Shown here piece after piece: positions 1 through 5,996 of a stretch of DNA of 6,036 nucleotides. The position numbers and the translations under genes were made by a program. Within the stretch, counting starts at the first letter, position 1. Each line of letters opens with the position of its first letter. The stretch comes from Scatomorpha sp036653715 (GTDB taxonomy: Bacteria; Bacillota; Clostridia; Oscillospirales; Oscillospiraceae), in contig JAVVTL010000084.1 in assembly GCA_036653715.1 (NCBI GenBank), positions 1 through 6,036 on the forward strand. The letters are read 5' to 3'. Under the pieces are notes generated by a model. That model had not been told where the DNA came from, did no database searches, and saw nothing but the letters and a program-made list of their open reading frames with translations.

Positions 1-15
1 TTCATTTGAAATCCC

Positions 16-66
16 CGCCGCAGCGGCGTACCGATATATCGGTACGGCTGACCGGTTGGTCAGCCG
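16..66. repeat. Chain of three perfect inverted repeats downstream of the SLH gene
   Basis: Three perfect palindromes follow one another: 16-28 (CGCCGC, 1-base loop, GCGGCG), 27-46 (self-complementary, half-site CGTACCGATA) and 45-66 (CGGCTGACC, loop GGTT, GGTCAGCCG). Each shares two bases (CG) with its neighbour. The 8-mer GCCGCAGC occurs at 17-24 and again at 63-70, bracketing most of the array. Flanks 1-14 and 71-83 are themselves roughly complementary. The array begins 11 bases beyond the stop codon of the SLH gene, so it would be in the 3' end of the rex-SLH transcript and may end or protect it. No U-run follows on the minus strand, so it is not a standard intrinsic terminator. It could also be an edge copy of a dispersed palindromic repeat. 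The symmetry is seen directly; the role is unknown. Confidence 0.75.
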
Positions 67-76
67 CAGCAGGAAT

Positions 77-1138
77 TTATGAAACAGTAAAGGTTTTTCG
101 GGTGGTTTGGTCGAACATTCTTATGAGGATTGCGGCGACCTCGCTTCTTACGATGGTGGTATTTGCGCCGAAGGAGTGGTTAATGATGCCGGGCGTGTCG
201 CTGTAGCCCGTGAGGATGCCGGCGCGATAGAAGGCGTATATCTCGGCGGCGTTTGTGTCCGTCATGGCGACGTCGGGAATTTTGCCGTCTTCGATGGTGT
301 TTATGGCGGCGTATTCTTCGGCGGGCAGGGCGTTATAGAAGACCTTTACAAACTGCTGCCTCGTGATGATGGCGTCATAGTTTGCAAAATCCTCGGTGAT
401 GATGCTGTTTTTGAGGGCGTAGTCCGCGTAGCTGCGATACCACGGCTTGCCGTTTTTGAGGGTGACCTCGCCATCGTTATGGAGCTGGTGCAGACAGGCG
501 GCGAGCTTGACGGCCTGAGCCACGGTAAGGGTGCCGCCGGGGACGTAGGTGCTTGCCGTCATGCCGTCGATAAGGCGGAGGGTGACGGCGCGGCTGACGT
601 CCGAATAGAACCAGTCGGAGGGCTTAACGTCCTTAAAGGTGAGGGTACCTGCGGTTTTGGAATAGGTTCCGTCCACGACGAAAAGGCTTGCCGCGTCGGC
701 TGTGACGGTGGCGGAGCTGTTTTCGCAGACGATATAGCGGTGATAGCGGTTCAGCTTGCCTGTTGCGGCGGCGGAGCCGACGGTGACGTTTACGAAAGCG
801 CCCGAATCGACCTTGACTGCGGCCTCTCCCGAAAGGAGGGTCACGCCGGAGCCGATTGAGAGCTTGAGCGCCCCGCCCGCCCCAAGAGAGACGACGGAGG
901 CGGAGGCACCCCCCGCGAGAGCCTTTACGGCGTTTGCGGAGGCGATTCTGTAGAAGGGGGTCAGGGTGGAGTCTATGGAGGGGACGGCACCCTTCAGGAG
1001 ATTCTGACTCCAGGTTTTGGCATAGCTGAGCGAGACCAGCGGGTCATTTTTGCTTCCTGCCGCGGAGGCGAAAGCCGTGCATGTGCCGGTCAGCAGCGCC
1101 AATATGAGGATAAGGGAGAGAATGCGCTTAATAAGCAC
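77..1138 (-). CDS. Secreted protein with three S-layer homology (SLH) motifs
   Basis: The 353-residue product has an N-terminal signal peptide: KR at 4-5, a hydrophobic core at about 6-19, and a likely signal peptidase I cleavage near ASA-AG (25-28). Cys20 lies in the peptide, but the preceding LTGT is not a good lipobox. Residues about 30-165 are a Gly/Ala/Ser/Val-rich, probably beta-rich segment beginning DPLVSLSY; I cannot assign it a function. The C-terminal half holds three SLH motifs at about 168-218 (FKDVKPSDWFYSDV, then VPGGTLTVAQAVKL), 232-272 (WYRSYADYALKNSII, ITRQQFVKVF) and 287-343 (IPDVAMTD, AGILTGYSD, RSEVAAILIRMF). SLH triplets in other Firmicutes bind pyruvylated secondary cell-wall polymers, so the protein is probably displayed on the cell surface. 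The start is GTG, with AGGAG overlapping the rex stop codon 7 bases upstream. Only 4 bases separate it from rex, so it is probably co-transcribed. It has no catalytic domain that I recognise. Confidence 0.9.
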   Translation of the reverse strand: MLIKRILSLILILALLTGTCTAFASAAGSKNDPLVSLSYAKTWSQNLLKGAVPSIDSTLTPFYRIASANAVKALAGGASASVVSLGAGGALKLSIGSGVTLLSGEAAVKVDSGAFVNVTVGSAAATGKLNRYHRYIVCENSSATVTADAASLFVVDGTYSKTAGTLTFKDVKPSDWFYSDVSRAVTLRLIDGMTASTYVPGGTLTVAQAVKLAACLHQLHNDGEVTLKNGKPWYRSYADYALKNSIITEDFANYDAIITRQQFVKVFYNALPAEEYAAINTIEDGKIPDVAMTDTNAAEIYAFYRAGILTGYSDTPGIINHSFGANTTIVRSEVAAILIRMFDQTTRKTFTVS

Positions 1139-1142
1139 TGTA

Positions 1143-1817
1143 TTACTCCTGTTTGTTCAGCTTTGCGGCGGCGGCGCTTGCGATGTCCATGTTCTCGGAG
1201 AGATAGTAGCCCATTGCGAGCAGGCTGTCCGAAAAATGGATGTTCTCGACGATGACGTCGGGATTCGAGGGATTCAGCTCGATATTTGTAAAGTTCCAGA
1301 TGGCGTGAACGCCGAGTCGGACGAGGTCCTCGGAGGCGGAGGCGGCCATGCTTTTCGGGACGCAGAGAACAGCCACATCGACCTTGGTGCCGTCCAGCGA
1401 CCTTGTGAGGTCGGAGATGTCGTGCACGGGGATGCCGCCGATGTTCCTGCCGATAAGCTCGGGACGGACATCATAGGCGGACATGAGATGGAAGCCGTAT
1501 TGCTCGAAGCAGAAGTTCTCGATAAGGGCGCGGCCGATGTTGCCGACGCCGACGAGCACGACGGAAAAGTCGCGGTTCATGCCGAGAATAGAGGCTATCT
1601 CGCCGCGCAGAGCGGTGACATTATAGCCGTAGCCCTGCTGTCCGAATTCACCGAAGCAGCTGAAATCCTGGCGAATCTGAGAGGAGGTAAGTCCCATCTG
1701 ATGGCCAAGCTCGCCGGAGGATATGCGGTCAACTCCGGCAACCTTCAGCTCATCGAGCTTACGGAGATACCGGGGAAGACGCCTTATAACGTTATTTGAT
1801 ACTTTGATTTGCTTCAC
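1143..1817 (-). CDS. rex: Redox-sensing transcriptional repressor Rex
   Basis: The 224-residue product has full Rex length and architecture. An N-terminal winged helix occupies about 1-80 (VIRRLPRYLRKLDEL, then SSGELGHQMGLTSSQIRQDF, whose recognition helix contacts DNA). A Rossmann domain follows, with the dinucleotide-binding loop VLVGVGNIGRAL at 87-98 and the acidic strand end AYDVRPELIG at 114-123. The C-terminal helix (about 204-222) swaps between subunits in known Rex dimers. Rex proteins bind operators when NAD+ is high and release them when NADH rises, controlling fermentation and respiration genes. The start is GTG, preceded by GGTGGGG (1823-1829) at 5 bases; the homologous N-terminus supports it. 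A promoter and a Rex-like operator lie upstream, so autoregulation is likely. The SLH gene follows 4 bases downstream in the same unit. Confidence 0.96.
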   Translation of the reverse strand: MKQIKVSNNVIRRLPRYLRKLDELKVAGVDRISSGELGHQMGLTSSQIRQDFSCFGEFGQQGYGYNVTALRGEIASILGMNRDFSVVLVGVGNIGRALIENFCFEQYGFHLMSAYDVRPELIGRNIGGIPVHDISDLTRSLDGTKVDVAVLCVPKSMAASASEDLVRLGVHAIWNFTNIELNPSNPDVIVENIHFSDSLLAMGYYLSENMDIASAAAAKLNKQE

Positions 1818-1819
1818 TT

Positions 1820-1885
1820 TTACCCCACCAAACTATGTCTCACACCGCAGATAACAGATGTATCCTGAGCGACATTGAAATTCAT
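1820..1885 (-). other. Possible 21-codon leader reading frame upstream of rex
   Basis: An ATG at 1885-1883 opens a 21-codon frame that ends in TAA at 1822-1820, two bases before the rex GTG. The predicted start of transcription from the rex promoter falls at about 1885, so the ATG would be at or next to the first base of the mRNA (a leaderless start), and it has no Shine-Dalgarno sequence. The frame is out of phase with rex. The rex ribosome site lies inside its last codons, so translating it could couple to or interfere with rex initiation. The peptide (starts MNFNVAQD, one Cys at position 13) resembles nothing I know. A frame this short can easily arise by chance. Confidence 0.22.
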
Positions 1886-1903
1886 TTGTGTATTGTATCA
1901 CAA
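1886..1903. promoter_or_regulatory. Putative Rex operator in front of rex
   Basis: The plus strand reads TTGTG, eight bases, CACAA: an 18-bp site with perfect 5-base outer arms. This has the length and outer arms of the Rex operator described in low-G+C Gram-positives (TTGTGAA-WWWW-TTCACAA). The inner two positions of each arm do not match. The site covers the whole -10 box of the predicted rex promoter (1892-1897), so bound Rex would block RNA polymerase, which fits the autoregulation known for rex genes. The symmetry is seen; binding is inferred. Confidence 0.7.
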
Positions 1904-1920
1904 TATAACGCCGTTTTCAA
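1892..1920 (-). promoter_or_regulatory. Sigma-A-type promoter for rex and the SLH gene
   Basis: On the minus strand TTGAAA (1920-1915) and TACAAT (1897-1892) are separated by exactly 17 bases. Each box differs from consensus at one or two positions. Transcription would start near 1885, giving a leader of about 68 bases to the rex GTG. The promoter stands 30 bases beyond the terminator of the preceding operon, so rex has its own transcription unit. Confidence 0.75.
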
Positions 1921-1950
1921 GGATTTGTATAAGTAAAAGATTGCAAATAA

Positions 1951-1979
1951 TTCTCCCCGCCGTTTAAAGGCGGGGAGAA
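1951..1979 (-). terminator. Intrinsic terminator of the trmB to anti-sigma operon
   Basis: A perfect 11-bp stem (TTCTCCCCGCC at 1951-1961 and its complement at 1969-1979) encloses a 7-base loop. On the minus strand the stem is followed by TTATTTG, an interrupted U-tract. It begins 22 bases after the anti-sigma stop codon and lies before the rex promoter. The U-tract is imperfect, but the very G+C-rich stem makes termination likely. Confidence 0.82.
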
Positions 1980-2001
1980 AAGTGTGATTTTGAGGTGGGG
2001 G

Positions 2002-2853
2002 TCAGGCGGCGGCGATGAAGTCAAAGAGGGTGCCGGCGTCGCCCGCGGCGACATAAAGGAGATTATCCTCGTCGCTTCTGCAATAGAGGCGGCCGTCGGA
2101 AATCCAGACGGAGACGGAATAAACCTCGCCCTCCGTCGGGGTGATATCGAAGATGAAGACGGGGTCGCCGGAGACGGCGGTCTCGTCGCACATCTCGGAA
2201 AAGTCAAGAAGATTGATAAGGAGGAGAAGCGATTCCTCGTCCGTCACGATGGCGATGGGGTCGCGCGTCGGCTCTGTCAAATCGCCGGAAAAGAGCGCCA
2301 CGGAGGAGACGCCAAGAAGTCCGGCATCGGCGGAACGCGAATCCGCGCCGACGGAATACACGGAAATCTCGGGAAGTATGCCGTTTGCTTCGCCGTCCTC
2401 GGGGGTCAGGGGCTGGGTGCTGTCGCTCTCAAGGTAAAAGCGCGCGTCGTCAGCGTTGGAATTGGACGGGTCAAGGGTCTGTGCTGCGGGCGCGGAAATA
2501 TCGCCGGGAGTGCCGGGGGCGGAAAATATGCCGACCTTTGAGGCGGCAAAAACAACCAAAGCCATACAGGCGGCAAGAGCAAGAAATTTTGCGGGGGCGC
2601 GGCTGCGCTTTTTTGCGGCGGAGATGGGGACGATGTTCCCCGCGCGTATGGCGCTCATAACGTCCGCACAGAGGGTCTCCGGCGGTTCCGCGCCCTCGTC
2701 TATAGAGGAGGAGAGGAAAGCAAAGGCGCTGTAGACACGCGCGCAATCGGGACAGGCGGAAATGTGTGACAAAAGCTCGGCCTTTTGAGGCTCTGTCAGC
2801 TCGTCATCGAGCATTTGGCTCATCATTTCGCGGTAGTCGTTACATTTTGTCAT
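2002..2853 (-). CDS. Transmembrane zinc-finger anti-sigma factor
   Basis: The 283-residue product starts with an anti-sigma zinc-binding (ZAS/zf-HC2) domain at about 1-70. Cys4 and the HISACPDC motif (His30, Cys34, Cys37) form the H-x3-C-x2-C signature, and the flanking helices would clamp the sigma factor. A basic stretch (KKRSRAPAK, 81-89) precedes one membrane helix at about 88-110. The remaining 170 residues, by topology outside the cell, are acidic, open with a Ser/Pro/Asp-rich linker (about 111-160), and carry two cysteines (222 and 258). I do not recognise this sensor part. The start overlaps the sigma stop as ATGA, but it also has its own strong ribosome site GGGAGGTG (2861-2868), 7 bases upstream. 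By family precedent it holds the upstream sigma factor at the membrane until stress-triggered proteolysis releases it. Confidence 0.9.
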   Translation of the reverse strand: MTKCNDYREMMSQMLDDELTEPQKAELLSHISACPDCARVYSAFAFLSSSIDEGAEPPETLCADVMSAIRAGNIVPISAAKKRSRAPAKFLALAACMALVVFAASKVGIFSAPGTPGDISAPAAQTLDPSNSNADDARFYLESDSTQPLTPEDGEANGILPEISVYSVGADSRSADAGLLGVSSVALFSGDLTEPTRDPIAIVTDEESLLLLINLLDFSEMCDETAVSGDPVFIFDITPTEGEVYSVSVWISDGRLYCRSDEDNLLYVAAGDAGTLFDFIAAA

Positions 2854-3467
2854 ACCCTTGCACCTCCCTTTGTCAGGTTTGACGGAGACATATCGGGAAT
2901 GTTCCCGTCTTCAGCAAGAAACGCGCAAAGTTTTTTCCGCGCTCGGAATATGCGGGATTTGACCGTGCCTTCCTCGAGCGTGAGGGCTTTTCCGATTTCC
3001 TCGTAGCTGAGGCCGTTTATTTCGCGCAGGAGAAGAATCTCGCGGTATTCGGGCGAAAGCGCCTGAAGCCCGCGTGAGACGGCGGCGCGGGTTTCGCTTT
3101 TTTCCATCACTGCCTCGGGCGAGAAGCGCTCGTCGGATATCTCAAGCTCCTGCGGCTCATCCTCGCTCTCAAAGGTGAGCGAGACTGCCTGCCGCCTGCC
3201 GCGTCCGCGCAGAAAATCTATGCAGATGTTGGAGGTGAGGCGGTAGAGCCAGACGGAAAACTTGCTGTCGCCCCTGAAGCTCTCCAAGGAGTTATAGGCG
3301 CGGATAAGCGCCTCCTGTGCCATGTCGCGGGCGTCCTCCTCGTTGCCCAGCATACGCAGGGCGAGATTATAGACTTTTTTTTGGTGCTCGAGCACCAAAG
3401 GCTCAAAGGCCTCCGGGTCACCGGCGCGCACCCTTTGGATTATTTCGAATTCTTCTTCACGGGTCAT
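2850..3467 (-). CDS. ECF-family RNA polymerase sigma factor (RpoE/SigW type)
   Basis: The 205-residue product has the two-domain ECF layout. Region 2 lies at about 22-90, including NEEDARDMAQEALIRAY (42-58) and the core-binding/-10-recognition part FSVWLYRLTSNICIDFLRG. Region 4 lies at about 134-183, with the helix-turn-helix LSYEEIGKALTLEEGTVKSR that reads the -35 element. The linker (about 95-125) is acidic, and about 20 residues trail beyond region 4. The ATG follows GGGGTGA at 7 bases, within the 18-base gap after dus. The anti-sigma gene overlaps its stop by 4 bases, the usual paired arrangement. I see no ECF-type promoter in the gap, so its basal expression probably comes from the trmB promoter. 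The regulon and inducing signal cannot be read from this window. Confidence 0.95.
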   Translation of the reverse strand: MTREEEFEIIQRVRAGDPEAFEPLVLEHQKKVYNLALRMLGNEEDARDMAQEALIRAYNSLESFRGDSKFSVWLYRLTSNICIDFLRGRGRRQAVSLTFESEDEPQELEISDERFSPEAVMEKSETRAAVSRGLQALSPEYREILLLREINGLSYEEIGKALTLEEGTVKSRIFRARKKLCAFLAEDGNIPDMSPSNLTKGGARV

Positions 3468-3485
3468 GGCTCTGTCACCCCATTT

Positions 3486-4457
3486 CTATCGGAGTTCTCT
3501 TTTTATGCCCCGCACGCAGGAGCGAACCTCCTCGAGCGTCGAGACGTGTATAAGCTCCTGCTTCCAGTAGGCGGAGTTCGCCACGCCGCGCAGATACCAC
3601 TGGAGCTGACCCCGCGCCTCGAGGCAGGCGATTTTCTCGCCCTTTTGCTCCGCCGCGTCCTCAACCCAACGCAGGGCGGTGTCCATACGCGCGGAAAGCG
3701 GTGGCGGCGCGGGTATCGGAAGCCCGGCGATGGCGGCGTTTGCCCGCGCGAATATCCACGGGTCGCCAAAGCTGCCGCGGCCTATCATGCACATGTCCGC
3801 GCCCGTATAGCGCAAAATATGTTCTGCGTCCTGCCCCTCAAAGATGTCGCCGTTTGCGATGACGGGGATGGTGAGGGCGCTTTTAACGTCGCGTATGATG
3901 TCCCAATCCGCCTTGCCGGCATACATCTGAACCCTTGTCCTGCCGTGGACGGCGACGGCGTCCGCCCCCGCGCGCTCGCAGCCGAGGGCAAAGGCGACGG
4001 CATTCGCGTTCCCGCCGTCCCAGCCCTTGCGGAACTTCACGGTGACGGGGACGGACACGGCGTTTTTGACGGCGGAGATGATTTCAAACGCCAGCTCGGG
4101 CGTTTTCATGAGGGCGCAGCCGTCGCCGGAGCCGACGATTTTCCCGACGGGGCAGCCCATGTTGATGTCGATTATGTCCGCGCCGGAAAGCTCGAGCGCA
4201 TGCCGCGCGCCCTCCGCCATAAATTCCGGCTCGTGGCCGAAAATCTGCGCCGCGACGGGGTGTCCCCCCTCGGGGACATAGAGGAGGCGTGCGGTTTTTT
4301 TGTCGCCGTAGCAGAGCGCCTTTGCGCTGACCATCTCGGTGCAGCAGAGCGCCGCGCCCTGCTCTATGCAGAGCGTGCGGAAAGCGGCGTCCGATACCCC
4401 GGCCATGGGCGCGAGCGCGGTTTTGCCGGCTATTTCGACGTTGCCGATTTTGGTCAT
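3486..4457 (-). CDS. dusB: tRNA-dihydrouridine synthase (DusB type)
   Basis: The 323-residue product is a complete FMN-dependent enzyme that uses NADPH to reduce uridines in the tRNA D-loop to dihydrouridine. The TIM-barrel motifs appear in order: LAPMAGVSDAAFR (15-27, FMN site), INMGCPVGKIVGSGDG (98-113) with the catalytic Cys102, VKFRKGWD (140-147) with the FMN-binding Lys141, VHGRTR (170-175), ANGDI (201-205) and IGRGSFGDPWIF (225-236). Length and the GCPVGKIVGSGDG form fit the DusB/NifR3 group, but the exact target uridine is not readable from sequence. The ATG overlaps the stop of the nuclease gene (ATGA) and has no Shine-Dalgarno sequence, so translation probably depends on re-initiation. 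A sigma factor gene follows after 18 bases. Confidence 0.95.
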   Translation of the reverse strand: MTKIGNVEIAGKTALAPMAGVSDAAFRTLCIEQGAALCCTEMVSAKALCYGDKKTARLLYVPEGGHPVAAQIFGHEPEFMAEGARHALELSGADIIDINMGCPVGKIVGSGDGCALMKTPELAFEIISAVKNAVSVPVTVKFRKGWDGGNANAVAFALGCERAGADAVAVHGRTRVQMYAGKADWDIIRDVKSALTIPVIANGDIFEGQDAEHILRYTGADMCMIGRGSFGDPWIFARANAAIAGLPIPAPPPLSARMDTALRWVEDAAEQKGEKIACLEARGQLQWYLRGVANSAYWKQELIHVSTLEEVRSCVRGIKRELR

Positions 4458-5206
4458 AGGAGGTCAAGCCCAACGGGGCAGTGGTCGCTGCCCGTTATCT
4501 CCGGGCAGATAAATGCCTTGTCGATGCGCTCGGCGAGTCTGTCCGAGCAGAGAAAATAGTCTATGCGCCAGCCGACGTTGTTTGCCCTCGCATTGGCGCG
4601 GTAGCTCCACCACGAATAGGCGTTCTCGAGCGTGGGATAGAGGTGGCGAAAGGTGTCCGTAAAGCCGCTTGCCAAAAGCTCGGAGAGCTTTCCGCGTTCC
4701 TCGTCGGTGAAGCCGGGGTTGAAGCGGTTGGTCTTGGGATTTTTGAGGTCAATCTCCCTGTGGGCGACGTTCATGTCGCCGCAGACGATGACGGGCTTTT
4801 TCGCGTCCAGCGCCAAAAGGTGGGCGCGGAAGGCGTCCTCCCAGTCCATGCGGTAGGCAAGGCGACGCAGCTCATCCTGCGAGTTCGGCGTATAGACGCA
4901 GACAAGAAAAAACTCGGGGTACTCGAGGGTTATGACGCGCCCCTCCGCGTCGTGCTCGGCGAGGCCGAGGTTATAGGCGGCGGAGAGCGGCTTGTGCCTT
5001 GTAAATATCGCCGTGCCGGAGTAGCCTTTTTTGTCGGCATAGCACCAATATTGCTCGTAGCCGGGGAGGTCGAGGTTTATCTGTCCCTCTTGCAGCTTTG
5101 TCTCCTGAAGGCAGAAAAAATCTGCTTCGAGGTTCCGAAAAACATCCTCGAAGCCCTTGCCGACGCAGGCGCGCAGGCCGTTGACGTTCCAAGAAATAAA
5201 TCTCAC
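4454..5206 (-). CDS. xth: Exodeoxyribonuclease III family AP endonuclease
   Basis: The 250-residue product covers the whole endonuclease/exonuclease/phosphatase fold and has every expected catalytic residue: Asn7 (SWNVNG), Glu35 (LQETK), Tyr105 (VYTPN), Asp144 and Asn146 (CGDMNV), Asp216 (WRIDYFL) and Asp241-His242 (GSDHCPV). Such enzymes cut the backbone 5' of abasic sites and remove 3' blocks during base excision repair in the cytoplasm; the Glu binds a divalent metal. Length matches ExoA/Xth enzymes (about 250-270). The start is GTG inside a GTGA overlap with the trmB stop; MRFISWNVNG is the expected N-terminus. No strong ribosome site is visible (only AGG just upstream), which suggests coupling to trmB translation. 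It may equally be named exoA. Confidence 0.95.
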   Translation of the reverse strand: MRFISWNVNGLRACVGKGFEDVFRNLEADFFCLQETKLQEGQINLDLPGYEQYWCYADKKGYSGTAIFTRHKPLSAAYNLGLAEHDAEGRVITLEYPEFFLVCVYTPNSQDELRRLAYRMDWEDAFRAHLLALDAKKPVIVCGDMNVAHREIDLKNPKTNRFNPGFTDEERGKLSELLASGFTDTFRHLYPTLENAYSWWSYRANARANNVGWRIDYFLCSDRLAERIDKAFICPEITGSDHCPVGLDLL

Positions 5207-5838
5207 GGCCTAATCGCCACCAATCTGTTTATGTGTACGCCCTGCTCGTGGAACTTGGCCTCGTAGTCGGTCATGACGCCGACGGGGCCTTGCCCGTGCA
5301 GGTCACGCGTGACCTCCGAGAGCTGCCAGCCGTTTTCGGCAAACTGCTCGAGCGACCACTCGAAAAGCGGGACATTATCGGTTTTGAAGCAGACGTCGCC
5401 GCCGCGAGGCAGCAGCTCTGCGTATATTTTGAGGAAGCTCGGCGCTGTCAGACGGCGCTTGAATTGCCGCGCCTTGCGCCATGGGTCGGGGAAGTTTATG
5501 TATATGCGCGAAACCTCGCCGGGGGCGAACATTTCCAAAAGTGCGGCGGCGTCGCGGTCGAGGAAGCGCACGTTTTTCAGGCCCCTGTCGAATACGCGCT
5601 CCATGCCGACGACCATTGCGTCCGGCACGCGCTCAACGGCGGCGAAAAGCACATTGGGGTTTGCCTCGGCCATGTCGGCGGTAAAGCGGCCCTTGCCGCA
5701 GCCGAGCTCAAGGTGGAGGGCAAAATAGCCCGGCACGGCCTCGAGCCAGCGCCCGCGCAGCAGCTCGGGGTCAGTCTCGCAGACGGCGGCGCAGCGCTCC
5801 ATGCGCGGCATAAGGTTTGGTTTTTTTCTCATTCGCAA
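5203..5838 (-). CDS. trmB: tRNA (guanine-N7-)-methyltransferase TrmB
   Basis: The 211-residue product transfers a methyl group from S-adenosylmethionine to N7 of G46 in tRNA variable loops. Class I methyltransferase motifs are present: LELGCGKGRF (43-52, SAM loop), AVER (67-70, acidic residue binding the ribose), YINFPDPWRKARQFKRRL (113-130, the family signature, here with Arg and Gln where Pro and His are common), FKTDN (151-155) and MTDYE (189-193). The start is taken as TTG at 5838, giving MRMRKKP, which matches the MRMR-start of Firmicutes TrmB proteins; GGAG (5850-5853) lies 11 bases upstream. The ATG at 5832 gives a protein two residues shorter and cannot be excluded. It is first gene of the five-gene leftward operon. 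Confidence 0.94.
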   Translation of the reverse strand: MRMRKKPNLMPRMERCAAVCETDPELLRGRWLEAVPGYFALHLELGCGKGRFTADMAEANPNVLFAAVERVPDAMVVGMERVFDRGLKNVRFLDRDAAALLEMFAPGEVSRIYINFPDPWRKARQFKRRLTAPSFLKIYAELLPRGGDVCFKTDNVPLFEWSLEQFAENGWQLSEVTRDLHGQGPVGVMTDYEAKFHEQGVHINRLVAIRP

Positions 5839-5860
5839 ATCAAATCACGCTCCAACGATG

Positions 5861-5889
5861 ATAATAGCATATCACGGCGAAAACATCAA
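5861..5889 (-). promoter_or_regulatory. Sigma-A-type promoter for the trmB operon
   Basis: On the minus strand TTGATG (5889-5884) and TATTAT (5866-5861) are 17 bases apart, and TG one base before the -10 box makes it an extended -10 promoter. Transcription would begin near 5854, so the leader is only about 16 bases and the GGAG ribosome site lies almost at the 5' end of the mRNA. Confidence 0.65.
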
Positions 5890-5900
5890 TCAAGAAAAGG

Positions 5901-5929
5901 TTGCAGTTTTATTGGAAATATTGTATAAT
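5901..5929 (+). promoter_or_regulatory. Sigma-A-type promoter firing rightward to tRNA-Pro
   Basis: The plus strand has TTGCAG (5901-5906) and a perfect TATAAT (5924-5929) with a 17-base spacer. Transcription would begin near 5936 and reach the tRNA about 60 bases later. A small perfect hairpin (5937-5941 with 5946-5950, loop ATAA) lies at the start of the transcript. The -35 box is 11 bases from the -35 box of the divergent trmB promoter. Confidence 0.7.
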
Positions 5930-5996
5930 CCCAAGCGCGGCATAAGCCGCCTCCACCGCAATCGTTTTCCCCACGCATAACCTCAAAGCCCCATCC

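Noticed and set aside
7..30. Possible ECF-type promoter on the plus strand (TGAAAT ... CGTA)
   Set aside because: Spacing is 14 instead of about 16 bases, the -35 is imperfect, and it would fire antisense into the SLH gene. The CGTA is part of the palindrome chain.
45..66. Intrinsic terminator for the SLH gene
   Set aside because: The hairpin is strong, but no U-tract follows on the minus strand; the next bases form another palindrome. Reported as a repeat instead.
107..859. Open plus-strand frame of 250 codons opposite the SLH gene
   Set aside because: Low-complexity Gly/Asp/Val-rich translation with no domain. The minus strand has a signal peptide and three SLH motifs. The same applies to the plus-strand frames at 1050-1799, 4481-5266 and 5233-5928.
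1077..1081. Lipoprotein lipobox at Cys20 of the SLH protein
   Set aside because: The residues before the Cys (LTGT) lack the Gly, Ala or Ser expected at -1, and a good signal peptidase I site follows at about residues 25-28.
3381..4559. Open plus-strand frame of 392 codons opposite dusB and the ends of its neighbours
   Set aside because: It is longer than dusB but its translation shows no family motif, while the minus strand gives a complete Dus enzyme with catalytic Cys and FMN motifs. High G+C third positions create such antisense frames.
5937..5950. Small hairpin after the tRNA promoter as a terminator or attenuator
   Set aside because: Only a 5-bp stem with no following U-tract on either strand. 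It would sit at the very start of the tRNA precursor and is probably incidental.
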